From: Candidatus Peribacteraceae bacterium
GTDB taxonomy: Bacteria; Patescibacteriota; Gracilibacteria; Peribacterales; Peribacteraceae
Assembly: GCA_028717505.1 (NCBI GenBank)
Contig: JAQUNQ010000059.1
Span: 1-6,511, forward strand
Reading direction: 5' to 3'
DNA length: 6,511 nt
Part shown: positions 1 to 6,295 of the stretch, one piece after another
How positions within the stretch are numbered: the stretch's first letter is position 1
Layout: the number at the start of each line of letters is the position of its first letter
Translations under genes and position numbers: made by a program
Notes under the pieces: generated by a model
Seen by the model: only the letters and a program-made list of their open reading frames with translations
Databases searched by the model: none
What the model was told of the DNA's origin: nothing

Positions 1-668
1 GGAGGTCGACGGAAAACTCCGTATTCCCGTTCGCGGCAATGGTGGTCGTGGGGGTGTCGTCGAAGAGGATCTGCGTCGAGATGTAGGGGAAGTCGTTCAC
101 CATCTTGTACGAGGACAGGCTCAGCGGAGCCGTGCAGTTCGTGTTGTTCGTGATGTGCGCCACCACACTCGTGCCATTCACGACTTCCAGATGCTCGGTG
201 ACGGCTCCCGCGGAGCGGGCTGCGAGAAATTCGTCCACTGTCATCGAGGTCCCGTTCGCGCAGTACTGGGGCGTGCAGAGCGGGTCATTCGGGATGATGC
301 CGTCGATGAAGTGCGGCACGTATCCGGGCTGCTGGGAATAGGGGTCGGAGTCGAGGAGGGACTGAGGGGCCTCGCCGTACCAGAGGTCTGCCTGCACCTT
401 GCAGTCCGGGATGGCGATGACGAACGTCTCTGACGCGCTGATGTTCCGCACAGGTGTGCCGGAGTAGTAGACCTGCGTGGACAGGTGCGTCGTATCGAAC
501 ATTTTGTAAGCCGAGAAGCTCATGGGAGCCGTGCATCCCGTCCTGTTTGTGACAGTCGCCGTGACGGTGTTTGCCACCTGATCGGCGGTGACGGTTGTCG
601 TGATCGCCCCCTGATTTTTTGCGGCGATGAATTCGTCCAGAGTGAGGGTACTGCCGTCCGCGCAGTAC
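1..668 (-). repeat. Tandem protein module (~134 residues) inside the surface protein, second copy truncated by the edge
   Basis: Copy 1 spans residues about 451-584 and copy 2 starts at 585. Both open with PQYC, then (A)(D/N)G, a DEF(I/L)AA segment, GA(I/V)T, an N(R/N)T(G/N)CTAP motif, S(A/S)YKM and STQ. The C453-C496 spacing in copy 1 is matched by C587-C629 in copy 2, with one residue of indel. Copy 1 ends with PDC at 538-540 followed by DLWYG; the equivalent of copy 2 lies beyond the window. The nucleotide period is 402. At the DNA level the copies are diverged except near the CAGTACTG encoding QYC, so the duplication is old. I do not recognise the module as a named family. Its repetition and paired cysteines suggest a disulfide-stabilised extracellular domain. 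Confidence 0.85.
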
Positions 669-2020
669 TGCGGGCCTTCTTCACTATCGTCCTGCGGATT
701 ATCGCACTCCGGGTCATGCGTAACTTCACTCATGTCATTGGGACTTACACAGCCTGAGTCCTGCATGTCGATGAGTCCGTCGTTGTCGTTGTCGCTCCCG
801 TCGCTGCAGTCGGGGAGGGAAATGTTGCCGTTGAAGCGGAAGTGCTCGTTATTGTAGGGGGTATCGAAGTTGCACTTCCCGTTGGGATATTTGCCACTGC
901 GCTCATTGTCGCGGCAGGTCGAGGAGACGTAACTGTCGTAACCGAGGATTTCGCAGACCGCTTCGAGGGTGGGCAGATGGGGTGTTCCGTCATACCACGT
1001 GCTGCCATCGCCGCTCCCGTTGTCGGTGCGCACGAGTGGCTGGGTCGGGGGCGTGAAGGGCAGGTGTCTCTGGGCGATGGCGTCGGCGACAGCAGCCGGC
1101 ACCGAGAGGGCGTTCGTGTTGCCGATCATGTGCGTGCTCCCGTCGCTCGCGCGGCAGGTGATCGTGGCGATCCACGTCTTGCCGTACTTCGGTTCGGCGT
1201 TCTCGATGGCAAAATCGCCCCCACCGATGCTGCCCTCCACGAGGGCGTCGATCTTCTGGTCACCGTCGTTATCCACGCCGTCGGAACACTCGGTTGCCCC
1301 CGGATTTTGCTCGTCGGTGTCCTGGGGACTCGTGCATCCCGGATCGTTCGGATAATCGATGAGATGATCCCCGTCATTGTCGATGCCGTCGGAGCACTGC
1401 GGGGCGGCCTGGGTCTGGTAGCAGACTTCCATCCTGTAGAGGAGTCCGGCGGGGTTCGTCTCTACCGATCCGTTTTCCTGCGGGTAGTTCGTCACTTCAA
1501 ACTCGAGCGTGTTCGTGCCCTGTACCAAGTTTCCTGCGGGAGAAGCGCTGATTTCTCCCAGGAACGTATTGGGCACTTCGACGGAGTTCAGGCGTTCGCC
1601 GTTCACGTTCATGATGAGATCGTTGTCCACGGCGATGGTCAGCTGCGACGCCGTTACGGGGCCCGGCACATCAAAGGTGCGGCGGAAGGTATTGCTCTCG
1701 CCTGCCACCGGCTGCGTCACGTAGTACGAGGACCATACCCAGGTGGCGCCCCGAATATTTGCATGCCAGAGTTCGTTGCCGGTCCACGTCGGCACAGAGG
1801 GTGCTCCATTTCCAAGGAGCGTATTCGTATCGCTATAGATGATGACTTTCGAGGAACCATTCGGGCAGGTGAGAGTTCCCTCGCCGCATCCGCCGCCCCC
1901 GCATGCCGTGGCCTCCGGTGCGAACGTACGGGTGATGCTGGTCATCCCTGGTTGCGCGATCAGGAGACCAAGCAGGCTGAACGTAGCGAAGAGCTTCTTC
2001 GCCTTCTCGAGCGTTGCCAT
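1..2020 (-). CDS. Large secreted Cys-rich repeat protein (putative cell-surface protein), partial: C-terminus beyond left edge
   Basis: I read 673 codons without a stop from ATG at 2020 to the window edge. Residues 1-39 look like an export signal: basic KAKK at 6-9, a hydrophobic stretch at 10-22 and a possible Ala-Thr-Ala cleavage site before C40. Residues about 56-201 resemble a beta-sandwich (galactose-binding-like) domain, with FRRTFDVP and AVDND...NVNGE segments. Then come SDGxDNDGD repeats of the thrombospondin type 3/calcium-loop kind: C209-C229, 245-258 (half unit) and C405-C424. Between the second and third lies an unrecognised region with C289, C356, C369 and C383. From C453 a module of about 134 residues begins and restarts at C587 (see repeat entry). 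It probably acts outside the cell in adhesion or surface structure; the exact role is unknown. The start is the only ATG after an in-frame TAA at 2083-2081, fits the signal peptide and has no Shine-Dalgarno. It is monocistronic as far as visible, with its own promoter. Confidence 0.85.
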   Translation of the reverse strand, partial: MATLEKAKKLFATFSLLGLLIAQPGMTSITRTFAPEATACGGGGCGEGTLTCPNGSSKVIIYSDTNTLLGNGAPSVPTWTGNELWHANIRGATWVWSSYYVTQPVAGESNTFRRTFDVPGPVTASQLTIAVDNDLIMNVNGERLNSVEVPNTFLGEISASPAGNLVQGTNTLEFEVTNYPQENGSVETNPAGLLYRMEVCYQTQAAPQCSDGIDNDGDHLIDYPNDPGCTSPQDTDEQNPGATECSDGVDNDGDQKIDALVEGSIGGGDFAIENAEPKYGKTWIATITCRASDGSTHMIGNTNALSVPAAVADAIAQRHLPFTPPTQPLVRTDNGSGDGSTWYDGTPHLPTLEAVCEILGYDSYVSSTCRDNERSGKYPNGKCNFDTPYNNEHFRFNGNISLPDCSDGSDNDNDGLIDMQDSGCVSPNDMSEVTHDPECDNPQDDSEEGPQYCADGSTLTLDEFIAAKNQGAITTTVTADQVANTVTATVTNRTGCTAPMSFSAYKMFDTTHLSTQVYYSGTPVRNISASETFVIAIPDCKVQADLWYGEAPQSLLDSDPYSQQPGYVPHFIDGIIPNDPLCTPQYCANGTSMTVDEFLAARSAGAVTEHLEVVNGTSVVAHITNNTNCTAPLSLSSYKMVNDFPYISTQILFDDTPTTTIAANGNTEFSVDL

Positions 2021-2400
<380 letters not shown>

Positions 2401-2409
2401 TCCGGCTCC

Positions 2410-2432
2410 GTTCCGCGTGTGCGCGGAACTTT
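2410..2432 (+). terminator. Hairpin after tRNA-Gln, weak intrinsic terminator
   Basis: GTTCCGCG (2410-2417) pairs perfectly with CGCGGAAC (2422-2429) around a TGTG loop, ten bases after the tRNA CCA end. Only three T follow before a G, so as an intrinsic terminator it is weak. It could equally mark the processing or 3' end of the tRNA transcript. On the minus strand no T-run follows, so it is unlikely to end the convergent gene at 2502. Confidence 0.5.
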
Positions 2433-2501
2433 GCCGTGATTTCTCTGTAAAGAAAAGATTGATCAGAATTTTGTCTCTCTCTTTAATTTTCAATCCATTG
2501 G

Positions 2502-3194
2502 TCATTTCTCTTCTTTTCTGTACTTGTAGACGAATCCATCCCCATGACGCAGGAGGACGAGCTTGCCGTCTTTGATGGAGAGGATGAGCGGTCCGTACTC
2601 CTTGGTTTTGATCGTTCCTTTCGGATCGATCCTCGCCATGAGGCCTCTCTCGAGCAGGATGACCATGTCCTCCTGTGGCATGATCATGGTGGTGGAGAGG
2701 TTGATGAAGTAGCCGCCGGGAGACATTTGCTGATGCGCCCACCTCCCCGTGTCGATGTCGACGTTCCATGTTTCTTTGTCGATCCGCTCAACGGAAATGC
2801 CTTCCAAAAGCTTCATTTTCCCCTTTTCGGGCAATTGGCGGGCCATTTGGAAATTTCGTCCCAGTATCTCCCCCGCGATTTCCGGATGCTGCAGAGCGAC
2901 GGCCGTCTCCAGCTTCGTGATGAAGGCTTCCGCGTAGCTGTCCGTGTAGGGGATTTCCCCCGTGAGGTCCTTCTTCTGGTCGTCCACTGCCACGATGAAG
3001 CGCTTGTCGTTCCTCTCCCGTAGTTCCCAAGTTGTGCCTTTCGGCAAATGCTCGCTTGCCTTCGTGAAGCGCTTCGCGAAGCGCGGGTCCACCCACAGCT
3101 TCTTTCCGAGAAACTCGATCAGTTCGGGTTCCTGCGGAGTTGTCTCCACCTTCTTTTCCTGCGGTTGCTCTTTGGGCTGGAAGACTTCAGGCAT
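2502..3194 (-). CDS. Uncharacterised protein, 230 residues, cytoplasmic
   Basis: I do not recognise this family. ATG at 3194 to TGA at 2504-2502 gives 230 residues with no signal peptide or membrane segment. Residues 6-24 form a Gln/Glu/Pro/Lys-rich linker-like stretch. A mixed alpha/beta-looking body follows, starting LIEFLGKKLWVDPRF (25-39), with charged turns and a Gly-rich segment SPGGYFINLS (158-167). The C-terminus is a beta-like run (GPLILSIKDGKLVLL) ending in basic and acidic residues. No Cys or His cluster suggests an enzyme or metal site. The frame is open a further 16 codons upstream to ATG 3242, but those codons lie over the promoter, are AT-rich and encode TTTHTC-type filler, so 3194 is preferred. 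There is no Shine-Dalgarno. The gene converges on tRNA-Gln and diverges from rplU. Confidence 0.8.
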   Translation of the reverse strand: MPEVFQPKEQPQEKKVETTPQEPELIEFLGKKLWVDPRFAKRFTKASEHLPKGTTWELRERNDKRFIVAVDDQKKDLTGEIPYTDSYAEAFITKLETAVALQHPEIAGEILGRNFQMARQLPEKGKMKLLEGISVERIDKETWNVDIDTGRWAHQQMSPGGYFINLSTTMIMPQEDMVILLERGLMARIDPKGTIKTKEYGPLILSIKDGKLVLLRHGDGFVYKYRKEEK

Positions 3195-3213
3195 GCAAGT
3201 GTGTGTTGTTGTA

Positions 3214-3242
3214 ATTATAACATAATTATTACTATATTGCAA
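3214..3242 (-). promoter_or_regulatory. Promoter for the 230-residue protein, very short leader
   Basis: On the minus strand TTGCAA (3242-3237, four of six to TTGACA), a 17-bp spacer and a perfect TATAAT (3219-3214) form a good sigma70-type promoter. A start point near 3207 leaves only about 13 nt before ATG 3194. This placement decides the start codon, because the alternative ATG at 3242 would fall in the -35 box. Confidence 0.65.
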
Positions 3243-3279
3243 TCTTCTTCATTCACGGCATGTGACGGCAAGTTTCTTC

Positions 3280-3308
3280 TTGCTCCCCGTTCCTGCTTTC
3301 CCTACACT
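3280..3308 (+). promoter_or_regulatory. Possible promoter for rplU
   Basis: TTGCTC (3280-3285), a 17-bp spacer and TACACT (3303-3308) are spaced correctly, though each box is only a partial match. The start point would be near 3315, giving a leader of about 19 nt. A second candidate is TTGTAA (3209-3214) with TATATT (3233-3238) at 18-bp spacing, which would overlap the divergent promoter on the other strand and leave a leader of about 90 nt. The sequence does not decide between them. Confidence 0.35.
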
Positions 3309-3333
3309 CGCGCGGCAACGATCCGTTTTTCGC

Positions 3334-3648
3334 ATGTTCGCGCTCGTCGACATCGCCGGCTTTCAGGAGAAGGTGGAGGAGGGGATGAAGCTCCGGGTGC
3401 CGCTCCTCCCGGCGGAGGGTGGCGCGAAGGTGACCTTTGATAAAGTGTTGCTCCTCGCGAAGAGTGCGGACGATGTGACGGTGGGCAAGCCCTACGTGTC
3501 CGGCGCTGCCGTGGAGGTGGAGGTTCTCTCCCATGGGAAGGGGGAGAAGATTCGCGTCTACAAGATGCGCCGCCGCAAACGGTACCGCAGGCTGAAGGGG
3601 CACCGGCAGGACTACACGGAGATCGAAGTGACGAAGATCAAGGCGTAG
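3334..3648 (+). CDS. rplU: Large-subunit ribosomal protein bL21
   Basis: The 104-residue product has the normal bL21 length. It binds 23S rRNA in the large subunit. The family signature is at the C-terminus: KMRRRKRYRRLKGHRQDYTE from about residue 77, matching the usual basic KxRRKxYRRxxGHRQxYT pattern. The middle also fits: FDKVLLL, VGKPYVSGA and HGKGEKIRVYK. The N-terminal strand is diverged. Where most family members have a GGKQY loop, this one has DIAGFQEKV, keeping one Gly and the Gln. ATG 3334 gives the expected N-terminus; an in-frame ATG at 3262 would add 24 residues (MTASFFLLP...) foreign to the family. No Shine-Dalgarno precedes it. rpmA (bL27), its usual partner, does not follow. 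Instead tgt converges and overlaps its last 11 nt. Confidence 0.95.
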   Translation: MFALVDIAGFQEKVEEGMKLRVPLLPAEGGAKVTFDKVLLLAKSADDVTVGKPYVSGAAVEVEVLSHGKGEKIRVYKMRRRKRYRRLKGHRQDYTEIEVTKIKA

Positions 3649-4717
3649 CGCGCGCGACGATCTCCGCGCGGAGATCTCGCATCATCTTCAGCGTCACGCC
3701 GAGGTTTTGCTTGCAGGCGATCGTTTCCGCGAGTCGTTCATTGGTCTTGAAGAGATGATGGAGGTAGCTCCTCGCGTGCGATTGGCTGAAGTCGGAAGGG
3801 GAGAGGGGGTCGATGGGTTCGTGGGCCTCCTTATAGGGGGCATTCGTGATCTTCAATTCCTCTCCGCTCGTGAGGAGGATCGTCCCATGACGGGCGATAC
3901 GCATTGGAAGAACGCAATCGAACATATCAATTCCAAGGGAAACACATTTTATGAGTTGATGAAGAACGCCGACGCCCATGAGGTAGCGCGGTTTGTCCGC
4001 GGGGAGGAGCGGGCAGACCCACTGCAGGACTTCGAACATCGCTTCTTCGCTCTCCCCCACGGCGAGCCCGCCGATCGCGTAGCCGTCGAAGCCGATGGCG
4101 AGGAGCTCCCGCGCGCACTTCTCGCGGAGGTCGCGCTCCAGTCCGCCCTGGACGATGCCGAAGAGGAGGGGGGGCGCGGAAGTCTTCTGTGCCAGTCGTA
4201 CGTGCGTTTCCTTGCAGATTTTCGCCCACTTCAAGGTCCGATCCACGGCAGCTTCGATGTCCTTCCGTGAGGCGGTCGAAGGCGGGCACTCATCGAAGCA
4301 CATGATGATGTCGGCGCCGAGCTTGTGCTGGATTTCCGTGGCGCTCTCCGGTCCGAGGAAGAGGGGATCGCCGTTCACGTGGGAGCGGAAGTGGACGCCT
4401 TCCTCCGTGATCTTCCGCATGCTCTTGAGGGAGAAGACCTGGAAGCCGCCCGAGTCCGTGAGGATCGGTTTCTCCCAATGGATGAAGCGATGGAGGCCGC
4501 CTGCCCGCGCGATGGTGTCCTCCCCGGGGTGGAGGTGCAGGTGGTAGGTATTGCAGAGGAGGATCTGCGCTTCGAGGTCGAGGAGGTCCTTGTGGGTGAT
4601 GCCGCGCATGGCGCCTCCCGTCCCCACCGGCATGAAGAAAGGTGTTTCAATGACGCCGTGGGCCGTGTGCAGCCGGCCGCGGCGACCGAGGGGTGTGGTG
4701 TGGAGGAGTTCAAACAC
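3638..4717 (-). CDS. tgt: tRNA-guanine transglycosylase homologue lacking the zinc ligands
   Basis: Tgt swaps G34 of GUN-anticodon tRNAs for preQ1 on the way to queuosine. Numbered from GTG 4717 (359 residues), catalytic Asp88 lies in TDSGGFQVF, Asp264 (nucleophile position) in GIDMFDC, substrate-pocket Asp142 and Cys144 in FDEC, and GIVQGG and IGGLAVGE are present. The Cys and Val of the pocket match bacterial preQ1-type enzymes. The zinc motif is missing: an ungapped alignment over DPLSPSDFSQS...YLHHL puts Ser306, Ser308 and Ser311 at the CxCxxC cysteines and Gln337 at the distal His. The spacing between sites is unchanged. GTG 4717 gives VFELL, the family's usual N-terminus. An in-frame ATG at 4819 would add 34 residues rich in Ser and Leu, with A/T-ending codons unlike the rest, so I prefer GTG; the start is uncertain. 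The TGA stop lies inside the 3' end of rplU. Confidence 0.93.
   Translation of the reverse strand: MFELLHTTPLGRRGRLHTAHGVIETPFFMPVGTGGAMRGITHKDLLDLEAQILLCNTYHLHLHPGEDTIARAGGLHRFIHWEKPILTDSGGFQVFSLKSMRKITEEGVHFRSHVNGDPLFLGPESATEIQHKLGADIIMCFDECPPSTASRKDIEAAVDRTLKWAKICKETHVRLAQKTSAPPLLFGIVQGGLERDLREKCARELLAIGFDGYAIGGLAVGESEEAMFEVLQWVCPLLPADKPRYLMGVGVLHQLIKCVSLGIDMFDCVLPMRIARHGTILLTSGEELKITNAPYKEAHEPIDPLSPSDFSQSHARSYLHHLFKTNERLAETIACKQNLGVTLKMMRDLRAEIVARATP
3659..3676. repeat. Perfect 18-bp palindrome at the tgt/rplU 3' junction
   Basis: GATCTCCGC is followed at once by its reverse complement GCGGAGATC. It lies ten bases after the rplU stop codon and inside the last codons of tgt, encoding RDLRAEIV. 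With no room between the convergent genes it is the only candidate 3'-end hairpin for rplU mRNA, but no T-run follows on either strand. Confidence 0.6.
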
Positions 4718-4852
4718 GGCAGGTAGAGTAGAGGAAATAGAAGAAAGAGATGAAAGAAAAGAAAGAGAGGATGATCGCGTTGCGATTTTTCGTAGCTCAT
4801 TCCTTTGTCTCTTTTTCATCCTTTGTTTCTTCTATTTCCTTCAAAACATTGC

Positions 4853-4893
4853 CTTGCACAAATCACCGTTTGTGAACAAATAACTTGTACAAG
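4853..4893. promoter_or_regulatory. Cluster of TTG-ACAA palindromes between tgt and the DoxX-like gene (operator-like)
   Basis: Three related sequences with dyad or near-dyad symmetry occur in 41 bp. TTGCACAA is at 4853-4860, TTTGTGAACAAA (stem TTTGT/ACAAA) at 4869-4880, and the perfect palindrome CTTGTACAAG at 4884-4893. The last overlaps TTGTAC (4885-4890), which with CAAGAT at 4908-4913 (17-bp spacer) is a weak candidate promoter for the DoxX-like gene. Such spacing suits a dimeric regulator. No regulator gene is present in the window, so this is inference from pattern. Confidence 0.35.
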
Positions 4894-4945
4894 CTGTGGG
4901 CTCGATGCAAGATGCAGGACGACGTACTTCTTTCCCCCTCTTTCC

Positions 4946-5380
4946 ATGGAACTGAAGATTCCGGTGCACTCGAAGTGCATCGCGGCGGCGATCGTCCGCG
5001 TGAGCTTCGGGCTCTCCCTCCTCTTCGTGGGCCTCGTCCACTACATGACCTTCACGGCGTTCCGGGGCATGGTGAGCGAGGATCTGGCTGCCCTGAGCGT
5101 GCTCGGCACGATCTGGGCGTTCATCCTCCCTGCGCTGATGATCGTCGGAGGCGCCCTCCTGGTCATCGGCATGTTCCCGGAAATCGCCGCATGGACGGCA
5201 GGCATCGCCATCGGCTCCATTCCCGCGGGAATGCTCCTCAAGTCCGTCCTCTCGGGCTTGTCCCTCTCGAGCACGATGCCGGCAGCCATCAATGCGATGA
5301 TCTTCCTCCTCGTGTATCTCGTCGTGGTGAAGTCCTCCTCCTGCTGCTCCGGCAAGGACGGTTGCTGCTCGTCGAAATAG
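4946..5380 (+). CDS. DoxX-like four-helix membrane protein with CC-x5-CC tail
   Basis: The product has 144 residues and four predicted membrane helices at about 12-38, 52-75, 79-97 and 111-128. Its layout suggests the DoxX/MauE-like group of small membrane proteins: an Arg in helix 1 (R18, IVRVSFGLSLLFVGLVH), LPALMIVGGALLVIGMF in helix 2, then a short turn into helix 3. Roles of that group are mixed, often redox-linked, and no substrate can be named. The tail after K129 is polar and carries C133-C134 and C140-C141, with C11 near the N-terminus, so a metal-binding or redox function is possible. ATG 4946 is chosen because it places MELKIPVHSK just ahead of helix 1. The frame is open upstream to ATG 4805, but those residues come from the tgt upstream region and do not resemble this family. 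No Shine-Dalgarno is visible. A strong hairpin terminator follows. Confidence 0.75.
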   Translation: MELKIPVHSKCIAAAIVRVSFGLSLLFVGLVHYMTFTAFRGMVSEDLAALSVLGTIWAFILPALMIVGGALLVIGMFPEIAAWTAGIAIGSIPAGMLLKSVLSGLSLSSTMPAAINAMIFLLVYLVVVKSSSCCSGKDGCCSSK

Positions 5381-5397
5381 CATATCTTTGATTCTCC

Positions 5398-5428
5398 ACA
5401 GCTGGGATGCATGCATCCCAGCTGTTTT
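5398..5428 (+). terminator. Intrinsic terminator after the DoxX-like gene
   Basis: A perfect 28-bp inverted repeat (5398-5425) has left arm ACAGCTGGGATGCA and right arm its exact reverse complement, ending in TTTT then CGT. The repeat starts 17 bases after the stop codon of the DoxX-like gene. clpP converges from the other side and stops at 5445. On the minus strand no T-run follows the stem, but the hairpin may still mark the clpP mRNA 3' end. Confidence 0.85.
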
Positions 5429-5444
5429 CGTCAGATAGGCGCAT

Positions 5445-6101
5445 TCATTCCTTGGCAGATGCCCCCTTCACGATGATCCGGTCGATCAGTCCGTACTTCA
5501 GGGCCTCCTTCGCCGAGAGGAACTTGTCGCGCTCGGTATCGGCGCTCACTTCCTCCGCGGGCTTGCCCGTGTGCTTCGCAATGAGCTCGTTGAGGAGCTT
5601 CTTCGTCTGAATGATGTGATCCGCGTGGATCGCGATGTCCGTCGCCTGCCCCTCCGTGCCACCGAGCGGTTGGTGGATCATGATCTCCGCATGTTCGAGG
5701 GCGAAGCGCTTCCCCTTGGCGCCCCCCATCAGGATGATGGCGCCGCCGCTCGCCGCCATGCCGAGACAGACAGTGGAGATGTCCGGCTGGACGTACTGCA
5801 TCGTGTCGTACATCGCGAGCGTGGAGGTCACCTGCCCGCCGGGGGAATTCACGTAGAGGGTGATGTCCTTCTTCTGGTTCTCCTTCTCGAGGAAGAGGAG
5901 CTGCGCGATGATGGAATTCGATACATCATCGTTAATCGCCGTTCCGAGGAAGACGAGGCGGTCTTCCAGAAGGCGGGAGTAGATGTCGTAGGCGCGTTCG
6001 CCGAACTGCGTCTTCTCGATGACGGTGGGGATCAGGAAATTCTGCGGGGTCAGGTGCCCGCGGGAGATCTTCTCGGCGATGGACTGGAGAGCGGGATGCA
6101 T
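5445..6101 (-). CDS. clpP: ATP-dependent Clp protease proteolytic subunit
   Basis: ClpP is the serine protease that forms a double heptameric barrel and degrades proteins delivered by ClpX or ClpA/C unfoldases in the cytoplasm. The 218-residue product keeps the catalytic triad: Ser118 in GMAASGGA (most relatives have AASMGA), His143 in IMIHQPLGG and Asp192 in DTERDKF. Other family blocks are present: VNSPGGQV (84-91) for the oxyanion/handle region, and FLSAKEALKYGLID near the end. The spacing matches the E. coli precursor with a constant offset of seven. The N-terminus (MHPALQSIAEKI...LIPTVIE) is a short propeptide-like extension ahead of the usual PTVIE block. ATG 6101 has a pyrimidine-rich leader without Shine-Dalgarno. 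TAAAAT at 6166-6161 could be a -10, but no -35 is convincing. No clpX or tig is adjacent; miaA diverges from it. Confidence 0.97.
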   Translation of the reverse strand: MHPALQSIAEKISRGHLTPQNFLIPTVIEKTQFGERAYDIYSRLLEDRLVFLGTAINDDVSNSIIAQLLFLEKENQKKDITLYVNSPGGQVTSTLAMYDTMQYVQPDISTVCLGMAASGGAIILMGGAKGKRFALEHAEIMIHQPLGGTEGQATDIAIHADHIIQTKKLLNELIAKHTGKPAEEVSADTERDKFLSAKEALKYGLIDRIIVKGASAKE

Positions 6102-6270
6102 GAGAGGAGGGCGTAGGGGATAGGGCGCGTAGGATGAGAATTGATTGATTGTTCACGAATATTTTAGCGGATTCCGTGATTTTCCGGCACTGGCGCCGCG
6201 CATCTGAATATTGTTGTCCAGCACAATGTTAATGTTCGATGACATTCCAACTTTTTCCCTTCCCCTGCGA

Positions 6271-6276
6271 TAGAAT
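6271..6276 (+). promoter_or_regulatory. Possible -10 box for miaA
   Basis: TAGAAT matches five of six bases of TATAAT and lies 19 bases before ATG 6296, the same gap as between the TATAAT at 3219-3214 and ATG 3194. No good -35 is found at 16-18 bp. If it is used, transcription starts near 6283 and the earlier in-frame ATG at 6275 cannot be the start, because it overlaps this box. Confidence 0.35.
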
Positions 6277-6295
6277 GCGCTCCGTGCACCGCGTC

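Noticed and set aside
37..40. Lipobox at the surface protein N-terminus (ATAC at residues 37-40)
   Set aside because: The coordinates given are residue numbers. The site lacks Leu at -3 and lies about 17 residues after the hydrophobic core, so ordinary signal peptidase cleavage is more likely.
3195..3242. Upstream ATG at 3242 as start of the 230-residue protein
   Set aside because: The 16 added codons coincide with the -35 and -10 boxes and with AT-rich intergenic sequence.
3262..3333. Upstream ATG at 3262 as start of rplU
   Set aside because: It adds 24 residues not found in bL21 proteins, whose N-terminus matches MFALVDI at 3334.
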